Source of the DNA: Rhodoferax sp.
Lineage (GTDB): Bacteria; Pseudomonadota; Gammaproteobacteria; Burkholderiales; Burkholderiaceae_C
Direction of reading: 5' to 3'
DNA length: 6,231 nucleotides
NCBI GenBank assembly: GCA_026785765.1
Contig: JAJAZK010000360.1
Location: forward strand, 1-6,231
Each line of letters starts with the position of its first letter. Within the stretch, counting starts at the first letter, position 1. A program made the position numbers and the translations under genes. Below, one piece after another: positions 1 to 5,561 of the stretch. The notes below the pieces were generated by a model, which worked only from the letters and a program-made list of their open reading frames with translations, searched no databases and had not been told where the DNA came from.

Positions 1-357
1 CTTGCCTGGATGGCGGCGCACGATGGCGGCCACCGCGTCGTTGTGGACCTGGCAAAACCGGATCGCTTGCGCGTCTGCAATGAAATGGAAATAGGTCAGT
101 GGATTGGGCGACAGAACCTGAAAATCGATCCCCCGCTCCGCCATGCGACGCAAGCGCACATCCACATCCATGAACGGGCTACCCACATAACGCACACCAT
201 CAAGTCGGTAGTTGGCACCCACCTGGAAGAACGGCAAACCATCCGGGTGCTGCCCGATGAAGGGGCCAAATTCCCCTGCCGCGCCCATGGTCTCCTGAAT
301 CACGACGTGGGCATGCAGGTCAACTACCGCGGCGTTTGCAAGGGCAGGGTTTTTCAT
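1..357 (-). CDS. Amidohydrolase family 2 (ACMSD-like metal-dependent hydrolase/decarboxylase), 3' end outside window
   Basis: The minus strand is open from an ATG at 357-355 to the window edge, giving the first 119 residues. An in-frame TAG lies three codons upstream (366-364), so this ATG is the only possible start. The protein begins with the hallmark of the amidohydrolase_2 family: after a short lead, VVDLHAHVV supplies the metal-binding HxH pair (His15, His17). Further on come RLRRMAERGIDFQVLSPNP and a helix with CQVHNDAVAAIVRRHPGK, both typical of ACMSD-like TIM-barrel enzymes, where the second is usually followed by the strand leading to the next metal ligands. Family members decarboxylate or hydrolyse C-C or C-N bonds, often on ring-cleavage or aromatic-acid products, using one Zn or Mn ion. 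The remaining catalytic residues lie outside the window, so decarboxylase and hydrolase cannot be told apart. It is divergent to the P450 operon and probably belongs to the same pathway. No convincing Shine-Dalgarno precedes it. Confidence 0.88.
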   Translation of the reverse strand, partial: MKNPALANAAVVDLHAHVVIQETMGAAGEFGPFIGQHPDGLPFFQVGANYRLDGVRYVGSPFMDVDVRLRRMAERGIDFQVLSPNPLTYFHFIADAQAIRFCQVHNDAVAAIVRRHPGK

Positions 358-399
358 GAGGAACTAAATGCAGCGGGTTCAATTAAATCGGTTTCGTTG

Positions 400-428
400 A
401 ATGTACCCGTGTAATAATTTTCAGTCAA
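400..428 (-). promoter_or_regulatory. Sigma70-type promoter for the leftward amidohydrolase gene
   Basis: On the minus strand a -35 box TTGACT (428-423, 5 of 6 to consensus) is followed after exactly 17 bp by a -10 box TACATT (405-400, 4 of 6). Transcription would start near 393, leaving a leader of about 36 nt before the ATG at 357. The position in the AT-richest part of the window, just upstream of a divergent gene, supports the call. There is no experimental support. Confidence 0.45.
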
Positions 429-489
429 TACAATCTGACGACTTGCCGCAGCAACCGCAAGTGGCCAGACAGCACCACACCCCATACGC

Positions 490-495
490 AGGAGG
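490..495 (+). promoter_or_regulatory. Strong ribosome binding site of the 34-codon mini-ORF
   Basis: AGGAGG is a perfect Shine-Dalgarno core, placed 6 nt before the ATG at 502. It is among the best ribosome binding sites in the window, yet the ORF it serves has only 34 codons. The ThuA-like gene that follows has no comparable site of its own. Confidence 0.65.
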
Positions 496-501
496 AGATT
501 G

Positions 502-606
502 ATGCAGATGAAACACGCGTTTGTTACCTGGGGCAGGGACGACATCGGCGGCACCAGCGGCGCCCTGCTGGCCCCTCTGCCGCGCGAGGCTCTGGCCAAA
601 CCATGA
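502..606 (+). CDS. 34-aa mini-ORF, possible leader peptide coupled to the ThuA-like gene
   Basis: The ORF begins ATG CAG ATG AAA at 502, six bases after a perfect AGGAGG, and encodes 34 residues starting MQMKHAFVTWGRDD and ending EALAKP before TGA at 604-606. The stop overlaps the ThuA start as ATGA (603-606), the classic arrangement for translational coupling. I do not recognise the peptide. It has no clear membrane segment or signal sequence, and no run of a single amino acid that would suggest attenuation. It may be a leader that delivers ribosomes to the weakly initiated downstream gene, a genuine small protein, or the remnant of a longer gene lost by frameshift. The strong initiation site argues that it is translated; function is unknown. 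Confidence 0.5.
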   Translation: MQMKHAFVTWGRDDIGGTSGALLAPLPREALAKP

Positions 607-1367
607 TCGGTGCGGGACGCAACCTGGTGCTGGCCGGTGGGCTGAACCACCCGGCCCGAGCCAGCGTACCCTCCATAACGCACCTGTTGCAACAACTTGG
701 CATTGACAGCGACGTGGAAGAAGACATTGCGAAAGGCTGCGCTTTGCTGGCCAGTGGCAGCTACCGGCTTCTCACCGTCTGTGCGCTGCGCTGGCAAATG
801 GCGGACGCCCGTTACGATCCGCACCGGGCGCGCTGGGCGCTGCACCTGCCGGACGTCGCGCGTGCCGCCATCCGCGCCCACCTGCGCGGTGGCGGCGCCC
901 TGCTGGCCATGCACACAGCCACTATATGTTTCGACGACTGGCCTGAATGGGGCGATATTGTCGGCGCGCGCTGGGTCTGGGGTACATCCGGTCACGCGCC
1001 GTATGGGCCGATCGAAGTGCAATTCACTGGCGCGGGCGGCGACTCCATCGGCGTCGGCCTACCCGGCTTCCATTGCGATGACGAGGTGTACGAACGCATG
1101 TGGCTGGCAGACGATGTACGCCCACTGGCGCAGGCGCGCAACCTGACTGGCAATGCAGGCACCCCCGGTGCCTGGGCACCGGTTCTATGGACCCGGCATT
1201 GGGAAGGTGCACGCGTGGTGTACGACGCACTCGGCCACGACGCCAGTTCACTCGACCACCCGGTGCATCAGCGTCTGCTGGCACGTGCCGCAAGCTGGGC
1301 GTTGCGCCTTGATACGGCGGGCGGCATCGAGCCGGAATTGAAACCAGGGAGAATCTCGCATGCGTGA
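603..1367 (+). CDS. ThuA-like domain protein (class I glutamine amidotransferase-like fold)
   Basis: This 254-residue protein resembles the ThuA / trehalose-utilisation family (about 210-260 residues), which has a class I amidotransferase-like alpha/beta fold but mostly lacks a known reaction. Family-like features in order are an N-terminal strand with RNLVLAGG; a helix and acidic segment around residues 25-45; LRGGGALLAMHTAT with His104; DDWPEWGDIVGARWVWGTSGH; a DDEVYERM segment (residues 159-166) matching the family's D-E-x-Y element; and HWEGARVVYDALGHDASSL near the C-terminus, matching the usual HGKGRVFYTSLGHD-type block. The ATG at 603 is chosen because it overlaps the mini-ORF stop. The frame is open further upstream but offers no ATG, GTG or TTG before 495. 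Its own Shine-Dalgarno is weak, so translation probably depends on coupling. Its end overlaps the SDR start by 8 bp. ThuA proteins are mostly associated with sugar metabolism, so its role here is unclear. Confidence 0.8.
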   Translation: MIGAGRNLVLAGGLNHPARASVPSITHLLQQLGIDSDVEEDIAKGCALLASGSYRLLTVCALRWQMADARYDPHRARWALHLPDVARAAIRAHLRGGGALLAMHTATICFDDWPEWGDIVGARWVWGTSGHAPYGPIEVQFTGAGGDSIGVGLPGFHCDDEVYERMWLADDVRPLAQARNLTGNAGTPGAWAPVLWTRHWEGARVVYDALGHDASSLDHPVHQRLLARAASWALRLDTAGGIEPELKPGRISHA

Positions 1368-2124
1368 AGTCATCGGAATGTCGGTGCTGGTCACTGGCGG
1401 CGGCTCCGGCATTGGCGAAGCAACGGCGCGCCTGTTCGCGTCGCATGGCGCGAAGGTCACCATCAGTGGCCGGCGCGCCGACAAGCTGCACGGCGTTGCC
1501 GATTCGATTGGCAGCGCCTGCTGCGCCGTGGTGGGCGATGTGGGCGTGCAGGCCGACCGGCAGGCGATGCTGGCTGCAGCCCTCGCGCATGGAGGCAAAC
1601 TCGACGTGCTGGTGAGCAACGCCGCCAACATGTACCGCCAGCCGGTGGACGGCTACACCGAGGACACGCTCAAGGAAGCATTCAACACCAATGTCATCTC
1701 CGGCATGATGCTGTCCAGCATCGCTGTTGCGCATCTGGAGAAAACCCAGGGCGCCATCATTTTCCTGGGGTCGATCCACAACCGGCGCGCCTATCCTGGC
1801 GCCTCACCGTATGCCACCACCAAGGCAGCAGTCGAGGGGCTGAGCCGTGTCATGGCGGCCGAACTGGGACGCCGCCAGATCCGCGTCAACTGCGTGTTGC
1901 CGGGGGCCGTGAGCACCGAGATCAACCTGCGCGCCGGGCTGGTCCTGAGCCCGCAGGAAGCCGCCGCGCGCTACGCCGCGATTGCTCCCGACCACGCGCT
2001 GGGGCGCATCGGCACATCGCTCGAAGTCGCCGAATCCATCCTGCACCTGGCGCGCTCGGAATGGGTGACCGGCGTGTCGCTGGAAGTCGATGGTGGTTTG
2101 GGCCTTGGAGTCTCCAAGTTTTAA
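1360..2124 (+). CDS. SDR-family NAD(P)-dependent oxidoreductase
   Basis: A complete classical short-chain dehydrogenase/reductase of 254 residues, the normal length. The Rossmann cofactor motif TGGGSGIG is at residues 12-19 and D60 of the GDV segment is in the adenine-binding position. SNAAN (86-90) is the NNAG-equivalent, and the catalytic tetrad is complete: N111, S138 (in FLGSIHN), Y151 and K155 (YATTK). PGAVSTEI follows the tetrad and WVTGVSLEVDGG is the usual C-terminal signature. Arg38 and Arg39 right after beta-2, with no acidic residue there, suggest NADP(H) preference. It would interconvert an alcohol and a ketone in the cytoplasm, plausibly a hydroxyl made by the downstream P450s. 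The ATG at 1360 is preferred because AGGGAGA (1346-1352) lies 7 nt before it; an alternative ATG at 1378 has no such site. Substrate is unknown. Confidence 0.93.
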   Translation: MREVIGMSVLVTGGGSGIGEATARLFASHGAKVTISGRRADKLHGVADSIGSACCAVVGDVGVQADRQAMLAAALAHGGKLDVLVSNAANMYRQPVDGYTEDTLKEAFNTNVISGMMLSSIAVAHLEKTQGAIIFLGSIHNRRAYPGASPYATTKAAVEGLSRVMAAELGRRQIRVNCVLPGAVSTEINLRAGLVLSPQEAAARYAAIAPDHALGRIGTSLEVAESILHLARSEWVTGVSLEVDGGLGLGVSKF

Positions 2125-2133
2125 CCGGCAAAA

Positions 2134-2139
2134 AAGGAG
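2134..2139 (+). promoter_or_regulatory. Strong ribosome binding site of the 18-codon mini-ORF
   Basis: AAGGAG lies 7 nt before the ATG at 2147, immediately after the SDR stop codon. It is a better site than the GAGG at 2188-2191 that precedes the VOC gene, yet it points at an ORF of only 18 codons. Confidence 0.55.
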
Positions 2140-2146
2140 TACGGCG

Positions 2147-2203
2147 ATGCAATTCAGCAGCCAGCACAGTGTCTATTTCACCTCAGCGAGGTGTCAACCA
2201 TGA
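2147..2203 (+). CDS. 18-aa mini-ORF, possible leader coupled to the VOC gene
   Basis: Between the SDR and VOC genes a well-placed ribosome binding site starts an 18-codon ORF encoding MQFSSQHSVYFTSARCQP. Its TGA stop (2201-2203) overlaps the VOC ATG (2200) as ATGA, exactly as the 34-codon mini-ORF does with the ThuA gene. The peptide matches nothing I know. It may only keep ribosomes moving into the VOC gene across a 75-bp gap, or may be a fossil 5' end of a former gene. Its short length makes a chance ORF possible; the strong start signal and the repeated architecture are the support. Confidence 0.35.
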   Translation: MQFSSQHSVYFTSARCQP

Positions 2204-2730
2204 TCGCGGGCCAAAGCATCATCCAGAATGCTTACGTGGTCAACGACATTGACCAGGCGATCGAGCGTTGGCACCAGATGTGGGGCACCGGCCCGTTCAT
2301 TGTGCGCCGCCACATCGTGATGGAGCAGGTGTGGTACCGGGGTACACCCACCACACTCGACATTTCGGCGGCATTTGTACAGGCCGGGCCGGTTCAGATC
2401 GAGTTCATCTGCCAGCATGACGCCGTGCCGTCTGCGTTTCGCGACTGCTTTGCGCCCGGCCAGGAGGGTCTTCACCATACTGCGCTGATGCCAGTTGATT
2501 ACGCTGCCACGGTGGCGCATTTTGTCGCGCTGGGGTATCCGGTCGCCACCGAACTGCGCACACGCAGCGGGCGTGGGGCGTCATTCATGGACACCCGACC
2601 CCTGCTCGGACACATGGTGGAGATCTATCCCACCAGCGACGGCATCAAGGCGCTGTACGAGATGGTGGCCAGGGAAGCCGCAAACTGGGACCGGCGCATA
2701 CTGAAAATCGAACTCGATCCGGCAAAATAG
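2200..2730 (+). CDS. VOC-family (glyoxalase / methylmalonyl-CoA epimerase-like) protein
   Basis: The 176-residue product has the paired beta-alpha-beta-beta-beta modules of the vicinal oxygen chelate superfamily. The first module opens with IIQNAYVVNDIDQAIERW and ends with VQIEFI; the second has GLHHTALMPVDYAATVAHF and closes with GHMVEIYP. Putative metal ligands are Glu68, His92 or His93, and Glu141. The first ligand, usually His in epimerases, aligns with Gln9. Members bind a divalent metal and catalyse epimerisation, isomerisation, lyase or ring-opening reactions. RWHQMWGTGPFIV after the first helix and the C-terminal helix rich in W, R and K resemble epimerase-like proteins found beside P450 and SDR genes. 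The ATG at 2200 is chosen for the ATGA overlap and GAGG (2188-2191) 8 nt upstream; a GTG at 2191 is in frame but would overlap that site. Substrate is unknown. Confidence 0.82.
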   Translation: MIAGQSIIQNAYVVNDIDQAIERWHQMWGTGPFIVRRHIVMEQVWYRGTPTTLDISAAFVQAGPVQIEFICQHDAVPSAFRDCFAPGQEGLHHTALMPVDYAATVAHFVALGYPVATELRTRSGRGASFMDTRPLLGHMVEIYPTSDGIKALYEMVAREAANWDRRILKIELDPAK

Positions 2731-2758
2731 CAATCTGGCCCACCGTCTCGGAGGCACC

Positions 2759-3961
2759 ATGCCCACCATTGTTATTTCCAGCTACCAGCAGGCCAAGGAC
2801 ACGCTGCGACTTTCGGATTTGCGCCAGGCCCTGTACGACGAAGGCGCAATTCTGATGGAAAAGGTGCTCGTCAACCTGCATGCACAGGAGCACCGGACCC
2901 GGCGCAACGTCGAGATCAAGGTGTTCCGGCGCGATTTCTTTCACTGGTACGAGACGCATGTCTTCCCGGCTACGCTGAAGCAGACGCTGCAGCCGCATCT
3001 TGCTACCGGCAAGGCCGACCTGGTGGACTTCGGCTTTCGGGTCCTGATGAACCTGACCGCCGACTTCTCCGGCGTCGACCGCCCATTGAAATCGGCAGAA
3101 GAAACTGCCCGGCTGCTGCGCATCCTGCGCACCTTTGGCAAGGCGGCGACGCTTGGCCAGGCGCTCGGCGACCGTGAAGCCATCCGGGAGGAAATCCGCC
3201 AGGCTCTGGCAGAGTTCGATGCCGATTTTTTCCAGCCCTCGATGCAACGCCGGCGCACGCTGCTGGACCAACACCGGCGTGGCGAAATCGACGAAAAGGA
3301 CCTGCCGCGCGACGTGTTGCTCGAACTGCTGCGAAATGAGCCCGAGACCCCCCTGCCAGGCGACGTGTTGATGAAAGAGATTGGTTTCTTCCTGCTCGCC
3401 GGCGCGTTCACCTCGATCCATACCCTGACCCACGCCATGCATGAGATCTTCAGCTGGCGCCAGGACCACCCTGCCGATGCGCAGCGCTATATCGACGACC
3501 CGCTGTTCCTGCAAAAGGCGATCCACGAAAGCATGCGGCTGCATCCGTCGAGCCCCACCGCAGGGCGGCGCCCGGTCTGCCCGATGCAACTGCCCGGTGG
3601 CGAGCAGGTCACACCAGACAACCTCATCAGTGTGGACCTTATGGCGGCAAACCGGGACAGCACGGTTTTTGGCGCCGATGCGGCACACTACAACCCGCAC
3701 CGGCAGTTGCCAAGCGGCGAGAGTCCCTACGGGCTCTCATTTGGCCTGGGCATGCACGCCTGCATTGGTCTGAACCTCGCTGCCGGCGTGCTGCCGCGTG
3801 GCGGCTCACCCGCCCAGGAGCGCCCTCTGGGCGCCGTCACGCTGATAGCCCCGGCCCGGCTGTGCGCCGGCGCCCGTCCCGACCCGGAGCAACCGGGTGT
3901 CGTTGACCGTTCCACGATTCGCAACAACTGGTCGAGTTACCCGCTGTTGATCCATGGCTAA
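2759..3961 (+). CDS. Cytochrome P450 (first of a tandem pair, N-terminally short)
   Basis: A 400-residue bacterial cytochrome P450, a cytoplasmic heme monooxygenase that inserts oxygen using electrons from a ferredoxin or similar partner. Visible landmarks are: C-helix HRTRR (HxxxR heme propionate contact); I-helix AGAFTS (214-219) with acid-alcohol-type Thr218; K-helix E257-S-M-R260 (ExxR); the meander AANRDSTVFGADAAHYNPHR; and the heme loop FGLGMHACIG (328-337) with ligand Cys335. It begins at IVISSYQQAK, which corresponds to the strand before the B helix in usual P450s, so the A helix and first strands are missing. An in-frame TGA at 2702-2704 rules out a longer upstream start. GGAGG at 2750-2754, 4 nt before ATG, supports this start. 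After the heme loop it has an unusual segment (GVLPR, RPDP, NNWSSYP) instead of a clear L-helix with E/Q-xx-x-A. Family and substrate are not recognised; the neighbours suggest hydroxylation of a hydrophobic or cyclic catabolic substrate. Confidence 0.92.
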   Translation: MPTIVISSYQQAKDTLRLSDLRQALYDEGAILMEKVLVNLHAQEHRTRRNVEIKVFRRDFFHWYETHVFPATLKQTLQPHLATGKADLVDFGFRVLMNLTADFSGVDRPLKSAEETARLLRILRTFGKAATLGQALGDREAIREEIRQALAEFDADFFQPSMQRRRTLLDQHRRGEIDEKDLPRDVLLELLRNEPETPLPGDVLMKEIGFFLLAGAFTSIHTLTHAMHEIFSWRQDHPADAQRYIDDPLFLQKAIHESMRLHPSSPTAGRRPVCPMQLPGGEQVTPDNLISVDLMAANRDSTVFGADAAHYNPHRQLPSGESPYGLSFGLGMHACIGLNLAAGVLPRGGSPAQERPLGAVTLIAPARLCAGARPDPEQPGVVDRSTIRNNWSSYPLLIHG

Positions 3962-3970
3962 GGTCGCCCC

Positions 3971-5185
3971 GTGAACGTTTTCACGATTTCCCGCTACGGC
4001 GAGGCCATGGACGCCCTGAAAGAAGCGCAACTCGCGCAGTCCGGGTACGACGAGGGCGCGGTCATCATGGCCGATGTGTTGCTGGTGCTGCATGGCGCCG
4101 CACACCGCGCGCGCCGCCTGGTCGAGCTGCGGGTCTTCCGCCGCGACTTTTTCCGCTATTACGAACAACAGGTTTTTCCGGCCACATTGGCGCAAACCAT
4201 CGGCGAATACGAAACGCTCGGCCAGGCCGACCTGATCGAGTTCAGTGTGCGCGTGACACTCAACCTGACGGCAGACTTCGCAGGCATTGACCGCCCAGCC
4301 GGTGACAGCCGGGAGACGGAGCACCTGCGCCGACTCGTCGCCACATTCAGCGAGGGTGCCATTCTGGTGCACTCGACCCGCGACAAGGAAGTCGTGCGCA
4401 GCGAAGTGCGGGCCGCGCTGGCGGAGTTTGACGCGACCTTCTACCAACCGTCGCTGGCGCGCCGCCAGGCGTTGTTGCGGCAATTTGCGGCAGGCCAACT
4501 TGGCTTGGAACAACTGCCGCGCGATGTGCTGACAGTGCTGCTGCAAAACGCCGACAAAGTGGCCATGCCAGCCGAGTTGATGATGCGCGAGATCGCGTTT
4601 TACCTGCAGGCAGGCTCGCACAGCACCGCCAATGCAACGGCACATGCCTTTCACGACGTCAGCACCTGGTGCGCGGCGAACCCGCAGGACCGGGCGCGGA
4701 TCGGGCACGACCCATTGTTCCTGCAACGCTGCGTACACGAGAGCCTGCGGCTGCACCCGGCGAGTCCGGTGGCGCAACGCCGTGCAGTCTGTCCGGTCGC
4801 GCTGCCCGACGGCCGTGGCGCGGCGACCGACGACCGGGTCGTGATCGACATGTCGGCTGCAAACCGCGACCCCGGCGTCTTCGGCGTGGACGCCGAGCAC
4901 TTCAATCCGCACCGGGTCTTGCCCGAAGGAGTTACGCCGTGGGGACTGACGTTTGGCGTTGGTGCCCATACCTGCCTCGGACGCGATCTGGATGGCGGCG
5001 TATTGCCACGCGCCGATACCGATAGCGCGGCGCACCAGTACGGCATCGTTCCGCTGCTGGTTCAGGCCTTGTTGCAGCGCAATGCCCGGCCCGATCCAGC
5101 GAGACCGGCGACCGCTGCCGAGAACACCGTGCGCGCGAACTGGGGCAGTTACCCGATCCTGCTGGACACGCTGGCAAGGGAATGA
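3971..5185 (+). CDS. Cytochrome P450 (second of a tandem pair, N-terminally short)
   Basis: A 404-residue P450, colinear with the preceding one without gaps from the I-helix to the heme loop: I-helix AGSHST (214-219), ExxR Glu257-Arg260 (HESLRLHP), and heme loop FGVGAHTCLG (328-337) with Cys335 fall at the same residue numbers. C-helix HRARR and the meander AANRDPGVFGVDAEHFNPHR are also conserved. Blocks such as VFRRDFF, VFPATL, NLTADF and LPRDVL are shared, pointing to tandem duplication. At residues 218-219 this copy has Ser-Thr where the first has Thr-Ser, which may alter proton delivery. It starts with GTG at 3971, 7 nt after AAGG (3960-3963); the in-frame TAA of the first P450 blocks any longer start, so it also lacks the N-terminal A-helix region. 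Its last codons overlap the next gene as ATGA. Two paralogues could act on successive positions or on related substrates. Confidence 0.92.
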   Translation: MNVFTISRYGEAMDALKEAQLAQSGYDEGAVIMADVLLVLHGAAHRARRLVELRVFRRDFFRYYEQQVFPATLAQTIGEYETLGQADLIEFSVRVTLNLTADFAGIDRPAGDSRETEHLRRLVATFSEGAILVHSTRDKEVVRSEVRAALAEFDATFYQPSLARRQALLRQFAAGQLGLEQLPRDVLTVLLQNADKVAMPAELMMREIAFYLQAGSHSTANATAHAFHDVSTWCAANPQDRARIGHDPLFLQRCVHESLRLHPASPVAQRRAVCPVALPDGRGAATDDRVVIDMSAANRDPGVFGVDAEHFNPHRVLPEGVTPWGLTFGVGAHTCLGRDLDGGVLPRADTDSAAHQYGIVPLLVQALLQRNARPDPARPATAAENTVRANWGSYPILLDTLARE

Positions 5186-5538
5186 CCGGCGCGAAGCCAC
5201 TGCGTCCCGCCGCCAAGGTCGTGCTGGACCATCTGGACGCGGTTCGCGTTGGCGACCCGAACGCCATGGCGGCAGACTACGCCGCTGCGGCGGTACTGGA
5301 GAGGCCCGATGCCAGCTTCCACGGCCGGGACCAGATTGCAGCGTATTTCCGTACCGTGCCACAGCGTCTGGGTGGCGGCGCAGTCGAGTTTGTCCACGTG
5401 GACCGTGAGCGCTTGCAGGTCCAGTGGCGCATAGTGGGCGGGCCAGGCGACGGTCGCAGCGGATCGGACCACTACCGCGTTGAAGACGGACTGATCGTGC
5501 ACCAGACCGTCACATTGAACGCCAGCGGCGATTTCTGA
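5182..5538 (+). CDS. SnoaL-like / NTF2-fold protein
   Basis: A 118-residue single-domain protein of the NTF2-like cone fold, the usual length for the SnoaL-like group. The N-terminal helix leads into RVGDPNAMAADYAAAAVLERPDA, matching the common pattern in which a GD-x-DAM-x-ADYA-x-DAV helix-strand is followed by a 'F.GR..I..YF' block, here FHGRDQIAAYF (residues 46-56). The final strands include SGSDHYRVEDGLIVHQTVTL, the family's typical C-terminal sheet. Members include hydrolases, isomerases such as ketosteroid isomerase, cyclases and non-enzymatic binders, so no reaction can be assigned. Asp32, Tyr33 and His47 lie in the part that lines the pocket in relatives and are candidates for catalysis (inference). 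The ATG overlaps the P450 stop by 4 bp and the preceding AAGG sits inside the P450 gene, so it is probably coupled and is the last gene of the operon. Confidence 0.8.
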   Translation: MTGAKPLRPAAKVVLDHLDAVRVGDPNAMAADYAAAAVLERPDASFHGRDQIAAYFRTVPQRLGGGAVEFVHVDRERLQVQWRIVGGPGDGRSGSDHYRVEDGLIVHQTVTLNASGDF

Positions 5539-5561
5539 GCGCTGGCGCCCCGGCCTTGGCG

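Larger units (their letters stand above)
358..501. promoter_or_regulatory. Divergent intergenic control region
   Basis: This stretch separates the leftward amidohydrolase from the rightward operon and is clearly richer in A/T between about 378 and 440 than the surrounding genes. Besides the minus-strand promoter it contains TACAAT at 429-434 on the plus strand (5 of 6 to the -10 consensus), a possible -10 for the rightward operon, but I find no good -35 box at 16-18 bp. A short inverted repeat TTCAA-N14-TTGAA (378-401) overlaps the leftward -10 box and could be an operator, although five-base arms can arise by chance. No regulator gene is present in the window. Confidence 0.4.

Noticed and set aside
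10..414. 134-codon plus-strand ORF over the amidohydrolase
   Set aside because: The opposite strand encodes clear amidohydrolase motifs (HxH and following blocks), so this is a shadow.
397..425. TTGAAT as -35 box of a rightward promoter
   Set aside because: At 17 bp spacing the -10 position reads TTCAGT, only 3 of 6 to consensus; the better TACAAT lies 26 bp away.
354..1022. 222-codon minus-strand ORF opposite the ThuA-like gene and the intergenic region
   Set aside because: Runs through the divergent promoter region and antisense to a recognisable ThuA domain; low-complexity composition.
502..1367. Reading the 34-codon mini-ORF and ThuA-like gene as one frameshifted gene
   Set aside because: The ThuA domain starts normally a few residues after the ATG at 603, so no N-terminal part is missing that the mini-ORF would supply.
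1024..1779. 251-codon minus-strand ORF opposite ThuA/SDR
   Set aside because: Overlaps two well-supported genes and has no domain features.
2191..2730. GTG at 2191 as the VOC start
   Set aside because: It would place the start inside the GAGG ribosome site and adds only three residues; the ATG at 2200 has better spacing and the ATGA overlap.
2645..3700. 351-codon minus-strand ORF opposite the first P450
   Set aside because: Antisense to a P450 with intact motifs; its translation shows no family features.
3806..5362. 518-codon minus-strand ORF opposite the second P450
   Set aside because: It is a shadow of GC-rich codon bias: the plus strand carries a clear P450 and the SnoaL start, and the antisense translation is rich in R, A and G with no recognisable domain.
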